A stretch of DNA of 64,000 bases from the NCBI RefSeq assembly GCF_001517975.1, contig NZ_KQ950180.1:314615-378614 (forward strand), in the 5' to 3' direction. Shown here piece by piece: positions 56,800-64,000 of this stretch; positions within the stretch are counted from its first letter, which is position 1, and every line of letters starts with the position of its first letter. The position numbers were made by a program, and so were the translations under genes. Below the pieces are notes generated by a model. That model was not told where the DNA came from. It ran no database searches and saw only the letters and a program-made list of their open reading frames with translations. The stretch is from Thermobifida cellulosilytica TB100. GTDB lineage: Bacteria; Actinomycetota; Actinomycetes; Streptosporangiales; Streptosporangiaceae.

Positions 56800-58034
56800 T
56801 GCCTCCGCTGCTCATATCGGTCGCCGAGAACAAGTCGTGCTCGGTAGTGTCCCTGACTCCCGAGCAGAGGGAGACCCTGGACTCGTCGGAACTGGTGTCC
56901 TCGGTGCGGAAGCAGCGGGACGGCACCTGGACCGTGACCGTGAAGCAGGGGGTGGCGGGCGCGGTCGTGCTCGGCAGGGGCGCCGGCGCGGTGGAGCTTC
57001 GCATCGAGCCGAAGCTGCCGATCCAGCGGCTGCTGTTCCTCGTCGGCTACGCCCGGCGCGGCGTGGACTGGCGGATCGACGAGGTGCCGGTGGGCGCCGA
57101 ACCCGGCCTGCTGCCCGCCCTCGCGCACGTGTTCGGGAGGATGGCCGACCGTGTCCTCGCCAAGGGGGTGCTCAGAGGGTACCGGTCGGTCGAGGAGCCG
57201 CTGCCGGTGGTGCGCGGCCGCATCCGGGTGGCCGAGCAGGTGCGCCGCCGGTTCGGGGTCGCGCCGCCGGTGGAGGTCGGCTACGACGACCACACCCCCG
57301 ACGTTGCGGAGAACCGCATCCTGCTGACCGCCGCCCTCCGCCTGCTGGCCCTGCGGGGGATCGGCGAGGCGGCGCGGTCCCTGCTGCGCCGGGTGCTGAT
57401 CCGGTTGGACGGGGTCACCCCGCTGCCTCCCGGGTCGTCCCCGGCCTGGCAGCCCACCCGGCTGAACGCCCGCTACCACTCCGTGCTCGAGCTGGCCCGC
57501 CTGGTGCTGGACGGCGAGTCCTGCGAACTGGAGGACGGCACCCGGGTGCGGGTGGAGGGCCTGGTCCTGACCATGTGGCAGGTGTACGAGGACTTCGTGA
57601 CCCGGGCCGTGGCCGACGTCCTGCGGAGGTCCGGGGCCCGCTGCCTCCTCCAGGACACCCGGTTCCACCTCGACCGGGCGCGGACCCTGCCGCTCAGACC
57701 GGACCTCGTGGCCGAGCGGAGAGGGCCGGACGGGACCGTGCGCCCCTTCGGCGTCCTGGACGCCAAGTACAAGCAGGACACTCCCCGCGAGGATCTCTAC
57801 CAGGTGCTCGCCTACTGCACGGTCCTCGACCTGGCCGAGGGGCACCTCGTCTACGCCGCGGGCTCGGACTCCCGGAACGCCGCGGGCGCCGACACCGTCC
57901 GCCGCGTCCACCACCTGAACACTCCCGGCGGCATCACCGTCTACCAGCACGCCCTGGACCTGGACCGGCCTCCGGAGGAGGTGCTGGCGCAGATCCGGTC
58001 CATCGCGGCGCGGATGCTCGGCGGCTCTAGGTAA
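56799..58034 (+). CDS. mcrC: McrC-like nuclease subunit
   Basis: This 411-residue protein has a PD-(D/E)xK nuclease core in its C-terminal half: D302 in RPDLVAE and D321-A-K323 in VLDAKYKQ. The N-terminal beta-rich region carries RIEPKLPIQRLLFLVGYA, and the central ENRILLTAALRLL helices are typical of McrC proteins, which attach to the McrB ring and cut DNA. The start codon overlaps the mcrB stop by one base (TGATG). Reading frame intact, so the nuclease could still be made if mcrB is translated through. Confidence 0.9.
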   Translation: MPPLLISVAENKSCSVVSLTPEQRETLDSSELVSSVRKQRDGTWTVTVKQGVAGAVVLGRGAGAVELRIEPKLPIQRLLFLVGYARRGVDWRIDEVPVGAEPGLLPALAHVFGRMADRVLAKGVLRGYRSVEEPLPVVRGRIRVAEQVRRRFGVAPPVEVGYDDHTPDVAENRILLTAALRLLALRGIGEAARSLLRRVLIRLDGVTPLPPGSSPAWQPTRLNARYHSVLELARLVLDGESCELEDGTRVRVEGLVLTMWQVYEDFVTRAVADVLRRSGARCLLQDTRFHLDRARTLPLRPDLVAERRGPDGTVRPFGVLDAKYKQDTPREDLYQVLAYCTVLDLAEGHLVYAAGSDSRNAAGADTVRRVHHLNTPGGITVYQHALDLDRPPEEVLAQIRSIAARMLGGSR

Positions 58035-58787
58035 AGCCGCATGCCGTCCGTCGGCTGACACCGGACGTTGCCTCCCTGTTCGGTGTCGGCCGACGAGTGC
58101 CGGTGGTCGGCTGCTCGTTTGGCGGGTGACTCCGAGCTCACCGGCGTGAGAGCACCGCTGTGGCTCAGAGACACGCCCCAGGATCATCCGGTTTTGCCTG
58201 AGTTTGCCCCGAGGCGCTGTCCGCCCGGTACGGAAGTCCGCCTCCACGACACGGCGGCACTTTCTACCGCACCTGGGGGCGGTCAGCGGTGCGGCACACA
58301 TCCCAACCCGCTGATCCGCCGCACTCAGTTACAACCCTGTGTACGCGAGCACCCGCCGAGCGCAACAGAGGAACGTCAGCGGGGAGCCTGTGGACTCCCA
58401 CCGCTCCAGGGATGTCGCCAATCCCCAGAACTCAAAGAAGCTTTCGGACCCACAATGTCCCAGAAAGCGATCTCTAATCCCTTTTGTCCGCATCCAGATT
58501 TCCAACTCCAAGCAATATTTTGCAAAAAACGGCCAAAAATCCACAAACCTCCAGAACGCGTCAAAAGATTACCCTTCCCCCTGCGCCACCCAAACCAACA
58601 ACCCAGATCCAACAAGGGAAACAAAACAGACAAAACTCTCTACGCGCCACAAATTCACACCTGGAGAGCAGAGGAGCCGAACAGAGAGACGCCTAACAAA
58701 ATTTATGGAAAAATCGCTACCCACCGACCACCACCAATGTGGACAGATACGGTGAAGCTCGATACAGCAGCCGGACAGGGGGGAGCA
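58035..58787. other. long C/A-rich leader upstream of the ParB-like gene
   Basis: About 750 bp without a credible gene. After the mcrC terminator, the part from about 58390 to 58740 is conspicuously poor in G on the + strand and rich in A and C (for example GGAAACAAAACAGACAAAAC), unlike the rest of the window. The frames in it have no protein-like pattern. It may be a structured or unstructured 5' leader, or foreign DNA. Confidence 0.6.
58050..58094 (+). terminator. hairpin after mcrC
   Basis: A 14-bp stem with one mismatch (58050-58063 and 58081-58094) around a 17-base loop starts 15 bases after the mcrC stop. Confidence 0.6.
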
Positions 58788-59612
58788 ATGCGGACGACAA
58801 TCATGACCGTTACGCCCGAGCTGGCACAGCAGTGGCTCGATGAGAGCAATCTGCACAACAGGCCACTCCGCGAGGCCGCGGTACGCGCACTGGCCAAACA
58901 GATCGAGCGCGGTGAGTGGCAGCTCTCTCACCAGGGAATCGCGTTCGACGAAAAGGGGATCCTCCTCGACGGTCAGCACCGGCTCGCCGCGATCGCACGT
59001 GCTGGCCGACAGGTCGAAATCATGGTCACCTTTGACGCTCCCCGGTCCTCGTTCAGCGTCCTCGACACAGGACAGAAAAGGACAGGACGGGACGTTCTCG
59101 CCCTGGCGAACGAGGACAACCCCCTGTACCTGGCCTCGGCACTGCGAGGGCTGTACCTGTATCAGAACTTTCCAGAAAACTCCTGGTCCGGGCAGACGTC
59201 CATGATCAGCAACGACCAGCTGCTCGATCTGCTGGAGGAACACCCCGGCATGCGAGAGGCCGTAGTACGCGGCATCGCCATCGGCAGGGAGATCGCGATG
59301 ACCCCCACGGCAGCGGCGATCGGCTGGTACGTGACCACTACCGCGCGCCCCGACGTCAACCAGCACGAGTGGTACGTCGGTCTCACCACTGGCGCGAACC
59401 TCCCCATCGGGGACCCCCGGCTCGCCCTGATCAAGACCATGCGCTTGCTCGCCAGCGGCAAAACGACCCGGCGCCGCGACGACTCCCGTATCCACCTCTT
59501 CTACTACCTGAAAGCGTGGAACGCCTGGGTCGAGGGACGCAGCATCAAACAGCTCCGTATGTCTCCCCGGGAGAAGGCTCCCCGTCCCACCACCCGTCCC
59601 GCCATTTTCTGA
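58788..59612 (+). CDS. ParB-like domain protein of phage type
   Basis: This 274-residue protein has an N-terminal part with TPELAQQWLDES, ALAKQIERGEWQ and LLDGQHRLAAIARAG, the pattern of ParB/Srx-like domains in prophage proteins of unknown role. The C-terminal half is helical (LLDLLEEHPGMREAVVRGI) and ends in a basic tail. ATG at 58788 with GGGGGGAG. Preceded by an unusual G-poor leader; followed by a gene of unknown function 214 bp away. Confidence 0.75.
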   Translation: MRTTIMTVTPELAQQWLDESNLHNRPLREAAVRALAKQIERGEWQLSHQGIAFDEKGILLDGQHRLAAIARAGRQVEIMVTFDAPRSSFSVLDTGQKRTGRDVLALANEDNPLYLASALRGLYLYQNFPENSWSGQTSMISNDQLLDLLEEHPGMREAVVRGIAIGREIAMTPTAAAIGWYVTTTARPDVNQHEWYVGLTTGANLPIGDPRLALIKTMRLLASGKTTRRRDDSRIHLFYYLKAWNAWVEGRSIKQLRMSPREKAPRPTTRPAIF

Positions 59613-59826
59613 ACTCCTGACACGCCCCTACGGCCTCCTCCCCCTGCTGCCCGCGCCCCAACTGTGCGCCAAGCAGCAGGGGCCCAGGCCGCGTACCAAA
59701 GACCTCAGAGGCAGCCCCAAATGCAAGGGTTTGCAAGCACGTGTGCGCGTAGAGAGTCGTCACGCCTCCTCGGCCCGTCTGTCCACGAGCACGCCCCTGA
59801 GATGTTCCCCCGCTTGGAGACCGATC

Positions 59827-60159
59827 GTGAGTGACATCCCAGACGAACAACAGCAACCGTTGCCGGACCGCAACGGGTCCAGCAGCGCTCCCGCCCCGGC
59901 GGAAATCACGCAGAAAGCCTCATACGACCACATCTACGAACTGTTTGATCATGAGGTGACCGCCGTCCAAATCAACAACTTGAAGGCGGAACTGCTGCTG
60001 GCCCGAATCTACCGGGAGGTGTTGCACCTCTCTCAGGTCTTCCCGAGGACGTCGGGTACGTGGAACGACACTGGACAGAATCAGCTCATCGAGTCCCTGC
60101 TGCTGGTCAACCTACTCTCGACGTTCTATTCGGCGAAGTTCGGCGACGACACGGACTGA
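59827..60159 (+). CDS. small uncharacterised protein
   Basis: This 110-residue protein starts at GTG 59827 with GGAG 8 bases before. The first 35 residues are Gln/Pro/Ser-rich; the rest (AVQINNLKAELLLARIYREV, LIESLLLVNLLSTFY) is helical and amphipathic. No family recognised. Same strand as the ParB-like gene, possibly the same transcript. Confidence 0.6.
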   Translation: MSDIPDEQQQPLPDRNGSSSAPAPAEITQKASYDHIYELFDHEVTAVQINNLKAELLLARIYREVLHLSQVFPRTSGTWNDTGQNQLIESLLLVNLLSTFYSAKFGDDTD

Positions 60160-60952
60160 CTCCACTCACCGGAGTGAACTCCACCGATCCCGCGTCGGTC
60201 ATCGCAACAACCGTTTTTGGTCTCCAGAGGTCCACTGGCCGATCCTGGCTCCAGCGAAAGATCCCCCGAGATCCAGGACACGTTGCCCGCCCCAAAAGAC
60301 GTCTGGGCATCACCGTCACGGCCAGCATCCAGGAGAGAAGCAGACCTCTGCCCACAGAGCTGATCGACGGAGCTTGTTTCCGCGCCTTTGCGCCGAGCGG
60401 CTCTCCTCCCAGAGGAAGGGGGCAATCAAGCGACTGACCTGCACATTCTCCCCTGAGACTGCAGGAGAAAGATCAGCTGTACGACCATTCGCGCCGTGTC
60501 TCCTGGCTAGGAAACGGCAGGCGAATCCGGCTCTGAGGACAGGCCCGCGACATCCGGACACGGGTACCGCGGGCCTGTCAAGCGGAGTTGATAGATCCGG
60601 CCAGGATGGAGCTGCGTATTCGTCCCTCCCCGGCCCGCCAGTACACGTCGTCGCTGTTACGGCTGACGACGAATGCTGCGACAGACACTGTCAGCATTGC
60701 CGATCACAGAGCCCTTCAACCTCTCTGACCTCGCCTGCTTCCCGGCTTCGGTCCGCCTGCCCAGGCGCGCCGACACGGTCTTTGCACTTCCCTGGACTCA
60801 TGGCAGTCCCCTGCTCCGACTCACGCACCGCAGTCGAGTCCTTGCCCACAGGCCCGGTTCTGGCCCTCTCGTCTGCTCTCCCCTGTCTTGCTCCCTGGGC
60901 GCGGAACTTCCCTCCGGGCATCAGACCGCTGCGTCTCGGGCAGTGGCAGCGC
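60160..60952. other. gene-free interval before the DUF1275 gene
   Basis: About 790 bp; frames on both strands show no sustained coding bias. It holds an 11-bp inverted repeat around 60540-60579. Base composition is lower in GC than the flanks. I could not identify remnants of a known gene. Confidence 0.5.
60540..60579. repeat. 11-bp inverted repeat with 18-base loop
   Basis: ACAGGCCCGCG (60540-60550) and its exact complement CGCGGGCCTGT (60569-60579). May be a terminator or a protein site; no gene ends next to it. Confidence 0.55.
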
Positions 60953-61650
60953 ATGACCAGTCAGTCTCCTGTGGCTCAGACCCGGCTGCCCGGGCTGCTG
61001 CTCGCGCTCACCTTCTCCACAGGTGTCGTCGACGCGGTCAGCTTCCTCGGGCTGGACCTGGTGTTCACCGGCAACGCCACGGGAAACGTACTGCTTGTCG
61101 GCATGTCCGTGGTCAGCTCTTCCGGTCCTTCCCCGCTGCGGCCTGCGGTGTCCCTGGTCGCCTTCGCGGCGGGCGCCGCCCTGGCCGGGCGGGTGCTGCG
61201 GGGCGTGCCCGCCGTCTGGACGCGCCGCACCACCGTGCTGTTGGCCCTGGTCGGCCTGGTGCTGCTGCTCTGCTCCGGGCTGTGGCTGGGGTGGGGGACA
61301 GCGGGGGGACGCTGGCGGTCACGGTGGTGCTCGGCCTGGTCATGGGCGCCCAGGCCGCCACGGCGCGCCGTCTGGCGGTGGCGGACCTGAACACGGTGGT
61401 GGTCACCGTGGCGTTGATCGGTCTGGCCGCCGAGTCCCCGCTGGGGGCGGGCACCAACCGGCGGTGGCGGCGCCGGGCGGGCGCCATCGCGCTCCTCTGC
61501 GCGGGCGCGGCCACCGGGTCGCTGCTGCTCCAGGTGCACCCCGGTCTGGGCTTGCTGCTGTCGGCGGCCGTGGTACTGGCGGTGGCCGCGGTCGGCGCGC
61601 GAACCCCCTCTCCCCCGGCGCAGGGGGACTCGGCACCGCACCACCGGTGA
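60953..61650 (+). pseudogene. DUF1275 (YoaK-like) membrane protein, frameshifted
   Basis: The first part (ATG 60953) encodes a typical DUF1275 N-terminus: LTFSTGVVDAVSFLGLDLVF, then GNATGNVLLVG and several transmembrane helices to about LCSGLWLGWG. The second part continues in another frame with VTVVLGLVMGAQAATARRL, VADLNTVVVTVALIG and the last helices. Adding one G to the run near 61304-61309 restores a single frame of about 232 residues. The family is a six-helix membrane protein of unknown transport role. The defect may be a homopolymer error or a recent mutation. Confidence 0.8.
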
Positions 61651-61668
61651 CGGCCCGCCCACGGGCCG
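61651..61668. terminator. bidirectional hairpin between convergent genes
   Basis: CGGCCCG and CGGGCCG pair over a 4-base loop directly after the DUF1275 stop and 6 bases from the exonuclease stop. Confidence 0.6.
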
Positions 61669-61673
61669 GGGTC

Positions 61674-63242
61674 TCAGCCGACCAGGCCCGCGACCGTGTC
61701 TGCGGCGCCGACGAGGGCCGTGAACAGCACCAGCACGCCCGCGCAGCCCCCGCTGTTCCTCGCCGCTGCACCGGCGGCGGAGGCCGACGACGGGGTGAAG
61801 ACCGGTTCCGGCTCGTCGGCGAACCGGTCGACGAACCTGGCGCGGTACTCGGCTGCCGTCAGTTCGCGGGGCCTCCAGAACCCGTGCCACTCGGGGACTT
61901 CCGCACCTTTGTCGCTGGCCTGCTCGGCAGCGATGCGTGCGGCCACCTCCTCCGCCCGGTCGTCGGCGACCAGCGCCTCCTCCCGCTGGTGTCGTTCCAC
62001 TTCGGCGGTCAGCAGCTTCCTCGCCTCCTCGGGGGTGAGGACCGGCACTCCCCTCTGGCGGGCCTGGGCGGTTTTGGGGGTCTCGACGCCTTCGGCAGCG
62101 ATGACGAGCCGGACCGTCTTGGTGACGTTCACCGCGACCGCGGCCCCGTGGTCCACCGCGTAGTCCATCACCTCGGCCAGTTGCTCCCCCTCGCCGACGG
62201 GGAGCAGCCGCCATCCCTTCAGCGGCCCCGACCGGCGTGCCCGTTCGGCTGCTGCGGCCTCCTCCAGGTCGCTGATGAGGTGGCCGACCGCCAGGTTCTT
62301 CGCGGCGCGCTGGAGTTCCCGGAGCTCGGCGGCGGTGACCACGCCGTCGGCTTCGGCCCGGTCGCGGGCCCGGAGCAGAAACTCCCCGTGGACGCCGCGC
62401 GCGGTCTCCTGGGTGAGTCCGGCGCGGGCCGCCAGCAGCGCCAACTGTTCGGCTTCTTCTCCCACGACCCGGCCGTCGGCGAGGGCGTGGGCCAGCATCG
62501 CCTGGTAGTCGTCGAGTCCGCTTCGCCTGGGCGGGGGTGCGTCCGCCATCAGCGGGAGCCGCGCGGTGAGGGTGGCGAGCCACCCTTCGCTGCCCTTGCG
62601 GAGTCCTGCGGCGCGGGGCGCGATGAGCCGGGTGCGCGGCAGTTGCGGCAGCGCCGAGGGCGGCGGTCCGTCCCAGTACAGCGGCTGCGGGGCGGCGCCG
62701 ACGAGTTCGGTCAGCAGGGCGGCGAGCGACCGGGCGTCGCCGAGGGCGCTGTGTTCGGCTGTCGGCCACCGGCCGGTGAGCAGGTGGTGCAGGTGGGGCA
62801 GGCGGTAGCCGTAGCGGTCGAGGTGGGTGCGGGCGGCGACGAGGGTGCACAGTCCCGGTATCCCGGACAGAGGGGTGCCGAGGCGGGCGAACTCCGCGGC
62901 GAGGAACCCCTCTTCGAAGTCGAGCTTGTGGCCGACGACGATCGCGCCGTCCAGGCAGGCGAGCAGGTCTCCGGCGATCTGCGCGAAGCTCGGCGCCCCT
63001 TTCACCCAGGTGTCGGTGATGCCGTGGAGTTCGGCGTTGGGGATGGGGACGCCGGGGTCGACCAGGGTGGAGTACTCGTCGAGCACGGTTCCGTCGCCGC
63101 GCATCCGCACCACCGCCACCTCGCAGACCCGCGCTCCCCGCTTCGGGTCCAGACCGGTCGTTTCCAGGTCGAGGACGGCAAAGGTCAGGGCACGCGGGTC
63201 GAGGCCGCCGCTTCGGGTGAGGCGGCCGTAGCGGAACACCAT
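61674..63242 (-). CDS. DEDDh exonuclease with TerB-like and BRCT-like regions
   Basis: This 522-residue protein has an N-terminal 3'-5' exonuclease of the DnaQ type with D25 and E27 in VLDLETTG, D108 in VGHKLDFEEG, and H164/D169 in EHSALGDA. A central helical region (AMLAHALADGRVVGEEAEQL, READGVVTAAEL-like) resembles TerB. A following segment (LKGWRLLPVGEGEQLAEVMD, LVIAAEGVETPKTAQARQRG) resembles a BRCT fold. The last 25 residues are hydrophobic (VLVLFTALVGAADTVAGLVG) and may anchor the protein. ATG at 63242 with a perfect GGAGG site. A role in DNA repair or nucleic acid trimming is likely. Confidence 0.85.
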   Translation of the reverse strand: MVFRYGRLTRSGGLDPRALTFAVLDLETTGLDPKRGARVCEVAVVRMRGDGTVLDEYSTLVDPGVPIPNAELHGITDTWVKGAPSFAQIAGDLLACLDGAIVVGHKLDFEEGFLAAEFARLGTPLSGIPGLCTLVAARTHLDRYGYRLPHLHHLLTGRWPTAEHSALGDARSLAALLTELVGAAPQPLYWDGPPPSALPQLPRTRLIAPRAAGLRKGSEGWLATLTARLPLMADAPPPRRSGLDDYQAMLAHALADGRVVGEEAEQLALLAARAGLTQETARGVHGEFLLRARDRAEADGVVTAAELRELQRAAKNLAVGHLISDLEEAAAAERARRSGPLKGWRLLPVGEGEQLAEVMDYAVDHGAAVAVNVTKTVRLVIAAEGVETPKTAQARQRGVPVLTPEEARKLLTAEVERHQREEALVADDRAEEVAARIAAEQASDKGAEVPEWHGFWRPRELTAAEYRARFVDRFADEPEPVFTPSSASAAGAAARNSGGCAGVLVLFTALVGAADTVAGLVG

Positions 63243-63452
63243 GGGGGACCTCCGGGAAAACTGTTCGCGTCCGCAACGGTCCCGGATCTGCCAGGGGTTT
63301 TCCAGGGAGAAGCCGGAAATTCCCCAATTTTGCGGAAGCCGGACGGCCGTCCACCATGGCCCTGGTGCCATTCCGGCGCGCGATCATGGCTTCAGGGACA
63401 GAACCGCGGTACCCCGGTGCCCCGGACGGCCGTCCGGTCGGCACCGCCCGGC

Positions 63453-64000
63453 TCACTCCCCGCTGACGAACCGGGTCGGCTCCGCCAGTGCCGCCCGCGC
63501 GCCCTCCACGTCGGCCAGCCGGGCCGCGAGGGTGCGTTCGGCGAGGTGGCGGGGGAGCGCCGCGGTGAACTTCAGCCCTTCCAGGGCCCTGTCGTCCACC
63601 TGCGGCAGCGCGACACGGTCGGCCGCGGCCTCCCGGACGGCCCGCCAGCGGGCCGGGTCGGTGTCGTCGCCCAGCCGCAGGTGGGTGTCGCGGGCCTGCT
63701 GGGCGGGGTCGGCGATCCCGGTGAGGGTGGCGCGCAGGGTGAGGTTGGCCCGGGTGCCCGCCCAGGTCCACCAGCGCACGTCGCCGCCGCGGCGGGTGAG
63801 CACGGTGCCGTCGGGGTGGACGTGGTCGGCGTGCCGGTCGCGGGCCTTGGCCAGGGCGTCGACGGCGCGCCGGGTCAGCTTCACCGGCGGGTCCGCGCCC
63901 AGCAGCACCTCGCGCACCGCGCGGCTCAGCTCGAACGACCAGCCGGTGTGGCCGGTGGCGTCCCAGCGGGCCCGCCCGCCGCCGTCCTCGGCCGGTTCCA
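63453..64000 (-). CDS. C-terminal part of an Lhr-family helicase
   Basis: The frame runs from the window edge to a stop at 63453 (about 181 residues). It contains GWSFELSRAVREVLLG, ADPPVKLTRRAVDALAKARD and WWTWAGTRANLTLRATL. These are features of the C-terminal region of large actinobacterial Lhr-type DEAD/DEAH helicases, after the helicase core. Helicase motifs themselves lie beyond position 64000. Probably unrelated to the SngC helicase except by superfamily. Confidence 0.7.
   Translation of the reverse strand, partial: EPAEDGGGRARWDATGHTGWSFELSRAVREVLLGADPPVKLTRRAVDALAKARDRHADHVHPDGTVLTRRGGDVRWWTWAGTRANLTLRATLTGIADPAQQARDTHLRLGDDTDPARWRAVREAAADRVALPQVDDRALEGLKFTAALPRHLAERTLAARLADVEGARAALAEPTRFVSGE

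Overview
This is high-GC actinobacterial DNA with dense codon-position GC bias, GTG/TTG starts, leaderless promoters, and XRE/DUF397 and DUF6879 genes. A Nocardiopsaceae host of the Thermobifida type is my best guess, because the secreted AA10 polysaccharide monooxygenase (6261-6968) closely resembles, from memory, Thermobifida fusca E7. That placement is inference. I see no ribosomal RNA, complete tRNA, integrase, transposase or CRISPR array.

Left part (1-17437), mostly housekeeping and accessory genes: a partial STM4015-like gene, a methyltransferase divergent from a MerR regulator, an ABC exporter, two uncharacterised genes (one with a probable one-base frameshift), the secreted LPMO, a cobalamin-riboswitch-controlled BtuFCD-type uptake operon, a MarR/MFS efflux pair, a protein built from type ISP restriction pieces, a VWA protein and an MBL-fold protein.

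Central part (17612-58034), a very dense defence island. In order: a DprA-phosphoribosyltransferase pair; a Shango-like three-gene operon (TerB-domain protein, BrxD-type ATPase, Lhr-type helicase) bracketed by a perfect 462-bp direct repeat of dprA; an 18-kb DISARM-like locus (UvrD helicase with a RelE-like N-terminus, DUF262/HNH GmrSD-like nuclease, an acidic unknown, a 1744-residue helicase-DUF1998-nuclease fusion, a DrmD-like SNF2 helicase and an Eco57I/DrmMI-like methyltransferase); an XRE/DUF397 and ATPase regulatory cluster; an IetAS-like AAA ATPase/subtilase pair; a Nudix hydrolase; a DUF6879 gene; and McrBC with an in-frame amber codon in mcrB. Two sites with the form of LexA SOS boxes lie upstream of dprA (19391-19406) and in front of the DISARM-like helicase (32321-32334), suggesting that part of the island answers to DNA damage.

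Right part (58035-64000): a C/A-rich, G-poor leader before a ParB-like gene, a small orphan, a frameshifted DUF1275 membrane gene, a DEDDh exonuclease with TerB-like and BRCT-like regions, and the C-terminal part of an Lhr-family helicase.

The most unusual points are the shared SOS-type sites, the repeat that could let Shango and the dprA 5' end loop out together, the composite DISARM-like gene set in which a C-terminal nuclease fold may replace DrmC, and the base-composition break in the methyltransferase C-terminus. All family names come from motifs read by eye; no database search was possible.
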